Position numbers and translations under genes: made by a program
Part shown: piece after piece, positions 1 to 11,233 of the stretch
How the letters are laid out: every line of letters begins with the position of its first letter
How positions within the stretch are numbered: position 1 is the first letter of the stretch
The notes under the pieces: model-generated
Databases searched by the model: none
What the model saw: the letters and a program-made list of their open reading frames with translations, nothing else
What the model was told of the DNA's origin: nothing
DNA from: Chloranthus sessilifolius
Lineage: Eukaryota > Streptophyta > Magnoliopsida > Chloranthales > Chloranthaceae
Length of the DNA: 64,000 bases
Direction: 5' to 3'
Assembly (NCBI GenBank): GCA_021018995.1
Contig: CM037593.1
Coordinates: forward strand, 17,574,088 to 17,638,087

Positions 1-971
1 TTCCTGGTTGGATGATTGATTGTATGGTGCAGTTTTCGGGTTCCTGGTTGGATGAACACCTGGATCTCTTGTCATTCCTCGTTTTTTTTTTAAAAATTTA
101 TTATTATTTTTAATGAGTTCTCAATTATAAAAAATTCCAACTTACTCTAAGTAGATGGGTAAAGGTAACAATAACGATAATGATTTTGTGTAGAGTTGGT
201 ATGGGCCAACATATTGCTCACTCTTGAGGTGACTGAGTCATTGATTCTAAACGCCTGGCACCGTTTTGGCATTATGCGTTTGAGAGAGAAGAAGATCGAA
301 TGGCATTATGCGTTTGAGAGAGAAGAAGATCGAATTAGTGTAAGGCTCCGGCTTTAAGATCTGTGAGATCAGGTAAATGCTAGACAGCCTTAGTCCCATT
401 TTGGAGAGATTGATTCCCGAACTTTAACCCGAGACGGATCGCTTTGGACAGGCAACACTTGCCATTGCTTTGTCGAAAGATCGGGCCATTATATAAATCA
501 ATGGCTAAGTACCTGAATTAGACAACCAATGGTAGCCATTTATTTTGTGTGGTCATTGATCTCATAATCACATGGTATAGATAGTTTTTCAAGGTTATAT
601 TTTGATATATTCAATCTAAATGATCACCCCATACAACATATATGACTATAATGACAAATTTCGTTTTTGAAAATATTTCGGTAGGGGGTCATTTTGGAAA
701 AATTGCGGGAAAAATTCGAAAAAGTTTCGAAAAGCACACAAATTTTTTATTTAATATTCATAAAAATCTTATTTATCATTTAAAAATGATTGAAACTAAA
801 AAAAAATCATTAATTCAGAAATTTTTCGTTAATTTTGCCGAAATTAATGAAATTTCAGCAATTTCAAAGAAAACACTGAAATTTCGTTGAAAGTTTCATC
901 CAACCCATGTTTCGGTAAATTTTAGAGAAATTTGTCACTATGCACATGACACCAGGTACCACTAAATTAAT
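1..971. other. Unassigned AT-rich DNA with short direct repeats
   Basis: No gene is recognised. A 17-bp phrase beginning TTCCTGGTTGG occurs twice in the first 55 bases. A 34-bp unit beginning TGGCATTATGCG is tandemly duplicated at 267-300 and 301-334. The stretch 640-910 is rich in AATTTCG and TTTCG words, like the TTTCGG-type hAT MITE at 1538, and may be an eroded relative. The short reading frame there has low-complexity composition and is not supported as a gene. Confidence 0.5.
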
Positions 972-979
972 GTCAGATG

Positions 980-1169
980 CAAGGTATAAAAAATCGTCTG
1001 ATACCAATAAATATCGGTCCTCCAACTTAGTATCGACCGAAAAGGACCCGTATCGACTGATACGTATTGGTTTGAGATGAAACACATTTTTTTTTTTGTC
1101 TTTAAGGGCCAGGGCCGTTTCATATCGGTATCGTATCTGTCGATACCCAATACCAATTTTGACATTTTG
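980..1169. mobile_element. hAT-type MITE, TATCGG subtype, 190 bp
   Basis: The left end begins CAAGGTATAAAAAATCG and the right end, read inward on the other strand, begins CAAAATGTCAAAATTGG. The flanks are GTCAGATG (972-979) and GTCACATG (1170-1177), an 8-bp duplication with one mismatch, as hAT elements make. The interior is rich in GTATCG and CGATAC words. Ends and interior resemble the large hAT element at 19686-26327, which may once have mobilised it. Confidence 0.65.
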
Positions 1170-1537
1170 GTCACATGTTAAAAATTAATTCCCATCGAAT
1201 CTCACCCGTTCGTAATGCAAACTCTATTGTATAACAGAGACAACATTTTGAGTATAAATAAATTAGATGATTACAAGTCAAACAATGGATTGGACGGTGA
1301 TGGCAAGCTGACGAAAGAGACTACAAGAGGAGAATACATTTAGTCTAACAATAATAAAGACAGGTTTATTATAAATATATTTATTTTGATATATGACCAT
1401 TTAGTTTCCATCACTTAAATTCTTAGCCACATTTAGTAGTCCCTTAGAATTCTTATCCATGAACTCTTTTAGAATTATGGCAAAGTATATGTATCCTTGT
1501 AGTCACCTTGATTTTTTCGAAATTGACAATTTGACAT

Positions 1538-1721
1538 TAAGGATCAAAATTTCGGGTTTCATTTCGGTTTTGGAGGGGACTGAAATCGAAATTTCGGCCG
1601 AAAATTTGATCCCTACACAAAATTGACCGAAATTTTGGTCCAAAATTTCGACTTTGGTGGGGATTGAAACCGATAATTTCGGCCGAAATTTCAGTCATTT
1701 CGGCAGAAATTTTGATCCTTG
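1538..1721. mobile_element. hAT-type MITE, TTTCGG subtype, 184 bp
   Basis: The terminal inverted repeats are TAAGGATCAAAATTTC on the left and CAAGGATCAAAATTTC on the right, read inward. TTTGACAT flanks both sides (1530-1537 and 1722-1729), a perfect 8-bp duplication; the next base also matches. The interior holds palindromic blocks around TTTCGGCCGAAA. There is no coding capacity. The same end sequence recurs at 56704 and at the left end of the 6.6-kb hAT element. Confidence 0.85.
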
Positions 1722-1729
1722 TTTGACAT

Positions 1730-2875
1730 TTTGAAGATTTGACTCGACCAACCTTGGGATTCTAAATCCTATTATCCTCGCAAAGCTTTAATGTATTGTT
1801 TATTGACTCATCGATAAGATTACTAAGATTATAAAGGTGCACGTGAAAAATAATTTTTTTAATCATATATAAGTTTGGTATGCGTGCTCAACACACTAGT
1901 CAAACTATAAGAGAAGAAGAGATTTGTCAAAAACTCATTACCTCAAAAAATTTAGAAGACAACTCCTGAATTAAATATTAAATATAATTTACATTCAAAT
2001 TCTCTTCACTAAACGTGATTCAAATGATTGTACCATTAATTCTAAACTCTTTGAAGTAAAAAACTGCAAGCACTACTTATATTAATTAATTAATTATTTA
2101 TTTATTTAAATAATATGTGTGTTTGTATAATGCACTAACTTTACTTAAAATAATAAAAGAAAAGAAAACTCTCATCACTAAACAACATGATTTAAATGAT
2201 TGTACAATTAATTCTAAACTCTTTGAAGTAAAAAATGGCAAGCACTACTTATATTAATTATATTTTATATTACTTAATTAATTATTTATATATTTAAATA
2301 ATATGTGTGTTTGTATAATGTACTAACTTTACTTAAAATAATAAAAGAAAAGAAAACTCTTACACATAATTAATAGGAGAAGAGATTCAATACTCTTTAT
2401 AATCTCATTTACTGAATACACATAATAACTATTTAAGTTATATCTCTTACTCCTTGACTTATCATAAAAGTTAATAATGCTCAAAGAGATTAAGTATGAA
2501 TTATCTCTAAAGTAGCCAGCCCCTCTTTCATTTGGGTCCGGTAGGAGCTTTTATATTCTCTTCTTCTATCTTTTGTTATGAGTCTAATAACTCTCTCTCT
2601 CTCTAAATTTTCTTAATTGTCAAGAATTATAAAACTTTAAAATAACTTCTCTTTAAGACAATAAAATTTAAAATTTTTAATACCAAATGATGTGGTGTTC
2701 CAATGATTGTGAAATGAGTTGTTATTTCTTAAGTTCAAGGTTCAAATCGCATAAGCACTATTGTATATTAATATATTTTATTTAATATTATTCTAATTAT
2801 TTATGTTCTATATAATATTTGTGTGAATGCATAAAATACACTAGCCTTACCAAAGTGTAAGAAGAATAAAACTCA
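1730..2875. other. AT-rich intergenic DNA with a tandem duplication
   Basis: A unit of about 170-190 bp is repeated in tandem at roughly 2004-2171 and 2172-2361. Both copies contain CTAAACTCTTTGAAGTAAAA and the word AATAATATGTGTGTTTG. Near 2690-2750 a tRNA-like pair of boxes (GGTTCAAATCGC as a B box) could mark an old SINE, but the ends are unclear. No gene is recognised. Confidence 0.45.
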
Positions 2876-2895
2876 CACTACGTGAAAATGGAGAA

Positions 2896-3330
2896 AAAAC
2901 AACGGCCCAAAACCGTTGTAAATGTCATAAGCAACGATTTTGAGCCATTGCAAGGGCCGTTGTTTATAGAGCAGTGATTTTTATAAACAACGGTCCGAAA
3001 CTGTTATTTATTTACCAGATAAACCACGGTCTATGTCCGTTGTAAAATAACAATGTTTTTAAGCCGTTGTTGTAACGAAAAAAATAGTCGTTATTTTTCT
3101 TCCGAAACCACGGTCTAAATCAGTGGTATATATAAACAACGGTGACAAATCATTGTTAATTTTCTCTAAGAAACAACGGTTATGGACCGTTGTTTGTGGT
3201 TGTGGCAAAATAACAACAATGTTGAGCTGTTGTTCCTAATGGGAAAATGATTGTTATTTTTATTCCAAAATCACAGCCTAAATCAGTGGTATATAAAAAC
3301 AACTGGTATGGATTGTTGTTATTATTATTA
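2896..3330. repeat. Left subterminal repeat array of the CACTA element
   Basis: About ten degenerate copies of a 10-12-bp word (AACAACGGTC, CCGTTGTT, GCCGTTGT) lie in both orientations. In CACTA elements such arrays bind the transposition protein. A shorter array of the same word sits at the right end, 14290-14405. Confidence 0.7.
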
Positions 3331-4659
3331 TTATTTTAAATGCACAGCTTCTATTTTTTTTATTGTAATGAAAGCTATTTTACCTGTTACAAATATTGTA
3401 TCAACCACATATCACTCTACAAGAGAAAAAATTCATAATCCATTCAACTAAATAAAAAAATAATAAATCAAAAATAAAATCAACATCGTATTAATACATT
3501 CAACATATACATTCAACAGTGCCCTATTCGAGTATGACTCGAATTGCCAATAAACCCAATAACATAGAATTTTAATGTCTCATTGCTTGACACCTTTAAT
3601 TGAGTACCTTTCAACTCATTGTCGAGATGATTTTTCTTTTATGATTTGTCAGCCTACTTCTTGTGTGTTTTCAGCTTGCGCCCAACTCCCATACCACGCG
3701 TTTTCCTGCCATAAAAATAAACTCAGTCACATTAACAAATTTCATAATAAAATGTTACTCTAAGTTTGCATGTGTGTTCAAGAAAAAAAAAAGTGTGCAT
3801 AAGTGCGACTTGCATAAGAATTTTTCCACTAGAATCGCGACTTGTTAGTTAAAATGTAAAATCTGATAATCTATTTCTATGAACACGAGACAATATCCTA
3901 CAAAATTCAACTCATAACAAATAATAATGGGTCATGTGAAGTTTCTGAACCCATTATAACAATTCAACCCACTAGAATCGCGACTTATCTCTCCCTATAT
4001 TGGTTCATGTGAAGTTTCTGAGTATCAAAGTATATGGTATAGTTTTATGAGAAGAAAAACTAAAATGAAAACAAAACTAGGTTTGAAAATCGATCACATG
4101 ATGCTGAAAAGAAACTAATGCGAATGTAGCAAATATTGCATGAGGCCTGGCAAAATAATTTAATACATTAATAAAGGCACTCAAATTACCTTTACAACTT
4201 GTAAAAAAAATACCAAGTGAAACTTTAGATTCTAAAGACTATAAATAGAACCCATCTTATGGAAACTAGTCTATCAGAAGCCAAATCCTTGCACCACTTG
4301 CAGTTTGGCCGCTGCAACCGAGTTTCGTGGCATTTGAAGTAATAATATCAACGCACTTGATATCGTTTGTAGTGTTAGAATCGTTTGAGTCTCTCTGTAA
4401 GAAAGATAAAAGGAAGATGAGAACAACCCAAACCGCAAACTTATCGACATCGTAAGGTTATGAGGCATGTTTAAGCCACTGAATCCTGTCAAAAGCTCTG
4501 TTGTGGACTTCGAGGCCCTAAAATCAGTGCAAGTCAGCTTTTGATAGGAATCAATGTGTGAATGGCTCTTGGTAACCTCGGTAGTATTATTTTCCCAGTA
4601 AGAATAACCTCTATTTATCCAAATGGGAACCCATCTACTCCATCGAAGAGCTAAGAATC
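3331..4659. other. CACTA interior, unassigned
   Basis: There is a minus-strand open frame of 132 codons at 4274-4672. It lies directly downstream (minus strand) of the duplicated GATA exon at 4733, but I cannot match it to the C-terminal part of a GATA protein. The phrase CACTAGAATCGCGACTT occurs at about 3828 and 3970. Nothing else is recognised. Confidence 0.35.
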
Positions 4660-4733
4660 CATACCTGCTCATTTGGGTTCTTGGGATTCTGAGGTTGTAT
4701 TTTTAAAGGCTTTGAAAGATCTCTCGAGGGTCC
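4660..4733 (-). pseudogene. GATA gene exon after the zinc finger, copy 2 (fragment)
   Basis: Read on the minus strand, a CTGCAG acceptor at 4734-4739 is followed by codons giving a diverged form of GTLRDLSK (GPSRDLSK) and then PLKIQPQNPKNPNEQ. In TIFY-class GATA factors the residues right after the zinc finger are GTLRDLSK, so this is the exon that follows the finger. A second copy with an exact GTLRDLSK lies at 7730-7753. The reading frame is lost soon after NPNEQ. The assignment rests on a short motif, the acceptor and the neighbouring zinc-finger exon on the same strand. Confidence 0.5.
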
Positions 4734-5033
4734 CTGCAGATTGCACAGATCATGTGAGAAAACCTTGGCGTTGGCGCTGTTAAAGGAAGAAACCGGCATT
4801 CATTTTGTAACTTCCAAGTTATCTAGCAAGCTTGTATTTTTTTCACACAAGGTGCATAGGCCATGCACCACCACAGCATGGTTCATCTATTTTGAACCAC
4901 CTTAGCACACCTAGTTCATCATTCGAGATGGGGTGACAGGCCAACATTTTAATTTTTTGATAGGTAAGCTGGACTGGAACCTGCGACTTTGAGGTTGCAA
5001 TGTTATCAACCTTCCATTATGCTACAAGCGCAA

Positions 5034-5765
5034 TGTCACGGGGTCACTCTTCTAGCAGTGACAACCCGTGCGGCACTCAACGCCTGCTGCGCTAAGTCAG
5101 CCTATTTCTCTCAAATGCGGCACGCGATGCGGATTCCCAGATGCTACGAAGGGTGGAAGGCTTGTCCTACTCAAGCTTCACCTCAACCTCTACGTTCGGA
5201 CTTCGCCCTGCGAAGCAACGCAGCAGGTTAGAGCCGGCAACGACGACCGTCAAGGCAACATGCAACAACGAGTGATACAACGATAGGCAGCGACGAGCAT
5301 ACATCAAGCCCCCTTTGGGCTAGAACCCGCACCTCGAAGGTGGTTGGGAACCACCAACGCGATGGCCCTAGTACACGACGTAGCTAGGACGACCACGCCC
5401 TAAGCGTGGCGGATGCACATAAGCCCACGAGGCTAGTGCACGTGTAGGGTCGGGGGACCCCAACTCATGTCCCCCTATATATGGTTTAAACATCAACAGT
5501 GCCTAAATGGCAGGAGGACCTCAAACGTATTGGTTTTGCATACCGCAACGCCCTCCCGCATCGCTAGGCCAACTTGAGTCAGTCGCGTCCATGTCGCGAC
5601 CGCGTCTTCACCCTCCACCCCAACATGCCTCGACGCCATCGTGGCTCAGCCCAGTACATACGGTGCCGCCCTCATGGCCTTGACGCACCAGTCATACTCA
5701 ACACTTGGAGAGGAAAAGTGGCCCTACGGCTGCCCCGGATGGCCACGCCGTGTGCCCCCGTCACA
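5034..5765 (-). repeat. 3' LTR of the gag-only element, with 406 bp extra
   Basis: This copy matches 7101-7426 except for a 406-bp GC-rich segment near its left edge (about 5046-5451). GGGTC stands at both junctions of the extra segment. That fits either an insertion with a 5-bp duplication here, or a deletion between GGGTC repeats in the other LTR. No terminal repeats are seen at the edges of the extra segment. Confidence 0.75.
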
Positions 5766-5986
5766 TCCTCCTCCACTCAAAATCGTCAACGTCCTCGTTG
5801 ACGCGAAGGCACACATTCTGAACTTCAGTCCTGTATGTCACTTGCCACGGTTCCTCGACAAAGACTGCCTTTCACTCTCAAAGTAAAACTGTACATGACC
5901 AAAACTGCACATTTCAAAATCTGTACACTGTTGGTGTCTGAGTCTTCCCACGGCCCACACCAACAAAACCGCGGTGTATGTCTTTC

Positions 5987-7080
5987 TCAACAGTCAATTA
6001 GTCGGAGCGCCCCAACTCTAGCAATGGGCGCCTCGTCATCAACCTTTTTCTTGCCTTTTTCCGCGACCATCGCGTTCAAGGCGGCTTTCTCTGGACAATC
6101 GCGCACCAGATGTGGCCCATTACACAGGAAGCATCCCTTCTTGCTCGGCCTTTCGTCTTTCTTCTTCTCAAACCTACCGCCTTTATCCTGACCAAATCGC
6201 ACATGTCCTGTATCATTCTGCTTCTTTCCCTGCTTGTCAGCATTGTCAGTGGATGCTTGGACTGTCTTCTCTTTCTCAAAGCGGTGTTCGATTAGCCGCT
6301 CCGCAGCAGCCAAATTCTCATCTAGGGTCTTCAACCCTCTATAAGTCAACTCCGTCCCACGGTGCGTGCCATCTATAAAGTAGAAGATCCGATCCTTCTA
6401 CTCATTTCATCAATGTCCAACATCGGTGGTGAAAGTCTTAATGTACTCGCAGGTCCCGTATGCTTCAACGTCGATAATGCCTTTCGTGCTGACCATCCGA
6501 CGTTGGTAGGTAGGAATTGAGCTCGCAGCTCTTTCTTCAGATCGGCCCAAGAATCGACTGCCCCATTCTCCATGCGCACCTCTGACACTCGGTGCCTCCA
6601 CCATAACTTGGCATCACCGACCAAGTATCTCGATGCAATTCTTAGCTTAACTTTAGCATCGAGGTCCCCCAGCGTTTCGAGGTACTCCTCCACGTCCCAT
6701 ATGAAGTTCTCGAGGTCCTTCGCCTCGCGGGAGCCCTTGAACGTCTCTGGCTCGGGGAACTTAAATCGAGGTGTCGACGCCCCATCGGCACCCTGGCAGG
6801 CATTGCCAGATGAGCTTTTCAAAGACCGCTCATCTCGTCACGTACCTCCTCCAACGTGACCTTGATTTCTCGTACCTCTGCTGCTAATTGCTCTATGGTC
6901 TCAGCCACATCGGCATTGATCCTTTCATGCCTATTCAGTCGTTCCCCATGTAGTGTCATTACCGATACCACCGACTCGAACTAGTCCGCTTGAGCTTCCA
7001 AACTATCTAATCGTTCCCTTGTTGATCGTTCTCTTGTCCGTCGTCTTGCATCCTCGCTGGTCCCTTCCATCTCAGCCATC
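5987..7080 (-). pseudogene. Retrotransposon gag, frameshifted
   Basis: Reading starts near 7080, just inside the primer site, and gives a charged, helical N-terminus with an in-frame TAG. A frame from 6822 to 6373 carries the retrotransposon gag core (FKGSREAKDLENFIWDVE, then LWWRHRV and a DLKKELRAQF segment). The frame then shifts more than once around 6375-6460. A frame from 6349 to 5987 completes the protein with a basic linker and a zinc knuckle, CFLCNGPHLVRDC, of the CX2CX3HX4C form common in plant Ty3-like gags. Gag packages element RNA in particles. This copy cannot make the full protein. Confidence 0.85.
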
Positions 7081-7086
7081 ACTGTG

Positions 7087-7098
7087 GCTCTGATACCA
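7087..7098 (-). other. Primer-binding site, initiator Met tRNA
   Basis: On the minus strand TGGTATCAGAGC lies two bases after the end of the 5' LTR. It is the standard complement of plant initiator-Met tRNA 3' ends and fixes the orientation of the element. Confidence 0.9.
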
Positions 7099-7100
7099 AA

Positions 7101-7426
7101 TGTCACGGGGTCGGGGGACCCCAACTCATGTCCCCCTATATATGGTTTAAACATCAACAGTGCCTAAATGGCAGGAGGACCTCAAACGTATTGGTTTTGC
7201 ATACCGCAACGCCCTCCCGCATCGCTAGGCCAACTTGAGTCAGTCGCGTCCATGTCGCGACCGCGTCTTCACCCTCCACCCCAACATGCCTCGACGCCAT
7301 CGTGGCTCAGCCCAGTACATACGGTGCCGCCCTCATGGCCTTGACGCACCAGTCATACTCAACACTTGGAGAGGAAAAGTGGCCCTACGGCTGCCCCGGA
7401 TGGCCACGCCGTGTGCCCCCATCACA
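7101..7426 (-). repeat. 5' LTR of the gag-only element (326 bp)
   Basis: On the minus strand it runs TGTGATGGGGG to CCCCGTGACA. It differs from the shared part of the 3' LTR at one base. Confidence 0.85.
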
Positions 7427-9104
7427 GCAAGCCCTGTGGCAGGCCAACATTTAGGTTGCACAACCCAAAAATCTTGCTAATTAGTCGTCCATCTAAAGGC
7501 AGTTGTGGGCTCTTGATTAGACATTAGAAATAGTTAAGTGGCAAAATCTTTGGGCTGAATGTAATCTAAAATATGGGCATGTATGTCACAGGTTATTGCC
7601 AAAACTGGTCTGCATATGCAGAATGTTGGTTGCACAGGCAGTGCACCTAATACCAAATTTTTTTTTCAAGTTACCACCAAGAAACCGCACCTGGTCAATT
7701 TGGAGGACAGGAGGATTATATATTCCCACCTTTGAAAGATCTCTCAAAGTTCCCTGCCCATACACCACAATCAAGGGAGATAATAAGTTTACATCAAAAG
7801 GAGAGCTTTTCATCGCATACGAAATTGCTAGGATATCAATGAGAATACCCTTTAATAGATTCTATATTTCAAATTCCAATTTACTATTATTCCATGGCAT
7901 CACAAAAAAGAAAGCTAATAGAAGAGCAATAACAAATTGAACAAATGAGTATTGAAAAGTCGTCTTGCATAGAATCATGACTATGAAGTTGCAGATATAT
8001 AAAGAGCTCAAGACTCATTAGATTTTTTATTTTCTTTTAATAAGTGAAATTCTTACTTGGTTTATGACAAAAAAAATTAAGTAGAGAGATAAATACATAA
8101 AGAGGAATCCACTTGTCTTCCCAAACAAAGCGGACCAATGGAGATATGCTGAGGGGGTTTGACATACTAATCCAACCCCTCCCTCCCAGATACAGAGCAA
8201 CGCTAGCTGTCCTGCCTCATGGCACTCTCCTTCATTGCCAAAGGCAACTTCCTTTAAAGATTTAGGCAATTGCAAGTTCGCCTTTTAGGGAACTCCTTGG
8301 AGGCACTCTCCTTCATGTATATAAGGGGGCTCTCGCACACACAAACCTGTTCACCTTTTAGGGTTATCCAGTTAGTAGGGACCGCTACCGAAACACAAAC
8401 CTATTCACAGTTCGGTTCAAGTCACCTAGACTGGCTCGGACAATTCACACAGGTTTAACTTTATTCTAAAATATGACAAAAGTTATCCTTGGAGTTATAT
8501 GAACCCACGTCTCCCACATTTTCTAGGTAGTGACTAACCAACAAGCTATAGAGGATTTGTTTCTATAAGAATATATCAAATATATAATATTTTTATCTTA
8601 CAACTCATCCTACCCCTAGTGAATTGGGTTCATTCAAGAGTGGCAAACCGTGAACCCGAATCGAATCGACCAAACAAAGGAACCCGGTAACATTGGGGTG
8701 TATTGCTCACATTCGGCAAGAGGGGAATTCATAGGCGTGTACATTGCCAATGAAGGTGTCTTTTATTATGTGACTGGTATAGGATCATTCTCTGTTTTTT
8801 CTTTTAGTACCCACACGTTTTTCAAGCAGAAGCATAGCAAATTGATATAGATGGTTTATCATTGACTTAGTAAATTTTACAGCAAACTACTATTCGGCTA
8901 TAATTCTTCTCACTACCATTATTCTAATTAAAATTTGCTAAAGGATATATCCACCCAATTCCTTGCTTAGGTATGTCACATAAGCACTGGTCACAAAAAT
9001 AAATTACGTAATGGAAGTATACGTTTTCGAAATCAAACAATCAATATAGTAACAGTGAAAACAAAGAAATATCATATTAACTGACAATCTAAGATTACAC
9101 CAAC
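7427..9104. other. CACTA interior: intron-like DNA between GATA exons, and unassigned DNA
   Basis: The stretch 7754-9104 has the position and AT-richness of an intron between the GATA zinc-finger exon and the GTLRDLSK exon, with a GT donor and AG acceptor on the minus strand. Near 8340-8460 the word ACAAACCT.TTCAC occurs twice. No other gene is recognised. Confidence 0.4.
7730..7753 (-). pseudogene. GATA gene exon GTLRDLSK, copy 1 (fragment)
   Basis: On the minus strand an AG acceptor (7754-7755) is followed by eight codons, GTLRDLSK, and then by a possible GTGGGA donor. The zinc-finger exon at 9105-9210 ends in phase 0 with WANK, so the two would join as WANK-GTLRDLSK, the usual sequence after the finger in TIFY-class GATA proteins. 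If the donor is not used, the frame stays open to 7586. It is a captured fragment with no complete gene around it. Confidence 0.65.
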
Positions 9105-9210
9105 CTTGTTTGCCCATTTTAGTCCACATGCATTGCATAATGTCCTTGGGCCAACTGGCCCACGATGCATTGTTGGAGTGGCCTTGGCACTAATACCACA
9201 ATGTTGACAA
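9105..9210 (-). pseudogene. GATA zinc-finger exon, TIFY-class (ZML-like), captured
   Basis: On the minus strand a CTGCAG acceptor (9211-9216) is followed by 35 codons that start [14 protein letters not shown] and end [11 protein letters not shown], then a GT donor (GTTGGTG). The cysteines are spaced CX2CX20CX2C. That spacing is known for the TIFY-domain subfamily of plant GATA transcription factors; most other plant GATA fingers have 18 residues. This finger binds GATA-core DNA in the nucleus. I find no TIFY or CCT domain upstream, so this is an exon fragment. Its intact splice sites suggest capture from genomic DNA. The methionine-rich stretch reads [11 protein letters not shown], slightly changed from the usual MMRRGP form. 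Confidence 0.8.
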
Positions 9211-9216
9211 CTGCAG

Positions 9217-11233
9217 ATAACATATAAAGATTACAGCATAAACTACCGCAATAAATAGAAGAGATTAACACATATTTGAAAGGAAAAAATAGCCAACAAA
9301 GATTTTTGTCATGCACTCATAAGATTAATGAAGTAGGCAGCTAATGCTATTTTAATGAAATAAAAAAATTGTAGATTTACCGAATTTTAACAAAAAAACT
9401 ACTACTTGGTACAAGATTGATTGACTAGTTATCATGGGAGAACCATAGTGGCAGTAAATGGTGGAAAGAGTGAAAGGATCTGAGGTTGGGCCAGACAACC
9501 TCACCAGTCCATGGTCAATGGCCGACCAGATCGACTAGTGGGGGGTGGCCAGGCCGGCCGACTTAATTGGGTCCCTGGGATGGAGTTGGAGGATTTTTGG
9601 TTCTTAGAACCCTCCTCCACACTTGTTCAGAATGAAGAGAGGAAGGAGAAGGGGGTCCGAGCGGGCCAGGCAGGGTTCAAGCAGGCCAAGTTAGGTTCAT
9701 ATCTGGCCAGGTCCAGTTGGGCAAGGTGAGCCTAATCCTGGTCAACCTATGATGGAATGAGATACAACTTGGTTTGATGATTTCAAGTCCGATGAGATTG
9801 GTCCAGGTTAGGGCCGGTTGGGTCAGGGTGGAATTCAGTTTGTTGGGGGTTGAAGTGGTATTGGGTCGGATTTGAGTTTTAAATGAGAATGACATGTCAC
9901 TTTTGAATGAATGGCGTATGGTATAATGTTATAAATCACTAGTTTACACCAAGTCTTTAAATTTGCTCCATGGACACTGTCAGGGTCATTTTGGTCAACC
10001 CAGGAGTTGTTTTTACCAAACAACAAATTCTGTGAGAGTATCTCTAAAACTATTCTCTAAACACTGTTAACAAACAACAAATCCTGCAAGAGAAAATTAC
10101 ATTGATAAACAACGAAATGGTGCACATAACCTTTATTAGTTGATAAGTTGAACTGACCGCAAAAGTAGCAGAACAAAAGCAAGTATAAAACAAAGAATGT
10201 TATGACCAAAAATAACTGACTGCCACACTAGTGAGAAAAAAACTGAAAAAGATCCATGATATCACAGAAAATTACAACACGAGCAAAAGTTGTTTTAAAA
10301 AGGTGAAGGTGGCATGTACGATGATTATCATCACAAACCAAAAAAGCACATTTGTTCAACAAAGCTATCGAAAAATGAAACAGTTAGGCGGATTTATTAT
10401 CACCCTAGAATATAAAATGGGAGTCTCCTCAATAATAAGACTGCTTGAGACATCAATACCTATCGGTAAATCGAGATGTATCGGATGATCCAATATGTAT
10501 TTGTAAGGAATACCACGTATTGGTAAATCGAGATTTTGAACCATGCATGTAAATAAGATGTAATTATCTAGCTAAAGGTGGCATTCCCAAAATAAAAGAT
10601 AGTAATGAAGGTGTAAATAAGCATTTTCAAAATAGATATAATAAAAAAACTAGAATCACGACTTGAATGACACCTATGTAACTTACACATGGACATGAGC
10701 GTTAGAGTTCAATGTGGATAGGAGGTTATCAGACACCTTGACACTAGATTATTCTATTATTAACACCCTTTTGAATGACGCCTATGTAACTTAGACATGA
10801 ACATATGCGTTTTGTCCACTTGAGGTGCTTTAGTTTTTGGAAATACAAAAACTAAAGCATTGATATCTAAATCGACCCCTTAGATGTTCTCACAAGTTGT
10901 TTAAAATGTTTTTTATTTTGAAAATTTTCATAAGGTGTTTGAAGTGGATCCATGTAATCTATAAAGCTTGAAAAATGTTGATGCTAGATTAACTCCCTTA
11001 TGCTCAAGTGAAGTATTTAATTAAGGAGGCCATTAAGTTCATATTCAGTGCTAAGACTATCAACAAAATATATAGTAGGGGAATTTTATTTTTTTTCATA
11101 GAATCCCAAGGCATATAACCATTTAATCCATTTTTGAAATGGAGTAGGACTAGGAGAGCAGTTCCCAAAAAGGAAGGTGATTGATCGTGACGGCAACTGG
11201 CCATTTTCCAAAACTCCTAACTCATCATCCTTG
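9217..11233. other. CACTA interior, unassigned
   Basis: No gene is recognised. The stretch 9500-9850 is a run of short CAGGCC/GGCCAGG/GGTTCA words typical of eroded MITEs. 10457-10545 is a fragment of the TATCGG-type hAT MITE family; read from its right end it begins CATGGTTCAAAATCTCG. The phrase TGACACCTATGTAACTTA.ACATG is repeated at about 10670 and 10780 (TGACGCC in the second copy). Confidence 0.4.

Larger units (their letters stand above)
5034..7426 (-). mobile_element. Gag-only LTR retrotransposon (TR-GAG type), complete with both LTRs
   Basis: Two direct copies of an LTR bound 1.3 kb of DNA that encodes only gag. On the minus strand the 5' LTR is 7101-7426 and the 3' LTR is 5034-5765. 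The primer-binding site (7087-7098) reads TGGTATCAGAGC and the polypurine tract (5766-5778) reads GAGTGGAGGAGGA. GCAA flanks both ends (5030-5033 and 7427-7430), a 4-bp possible target duplication; 5 bp is more usual. The shared LTR part differs at one base (5760 against 7421), so the insertion is recent. No protease, reverse transcriptase or integrase is present, so it must have moved with proteins supplied in trans. Confidence 0.85.

Noticed and set aside
2680..2760. tRNA gene candidate from B-box-like words (also near 14260 and 31470)
   Set aside because: No cloverleaf can be drawn; at most these are SINE relics.
4274..4672. 132-codon minus-strand frame in the CACTA element
   Set aside because: No motif is recognised, and the GATA exon next to it reads in a different frame; it may be chance.
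5574..5886. Overlapping plus-strand frames in GC-rich DNA, repeated at 7235-7480
   Set aside because: They lie in the LTRs of a minus-strand element and are duplicated only because the LTR is.
5987..6378. Plus-strand frames opposite the gag
   Set aside because: They are shadows of the minus-strand gag with its zinc knuckle.
11004..11204. 66-codon minus-strand frame after the BLISTER-like stop
   Set aside because: It lies downstream of the natural stop, in what would be the 3' untranslated region.
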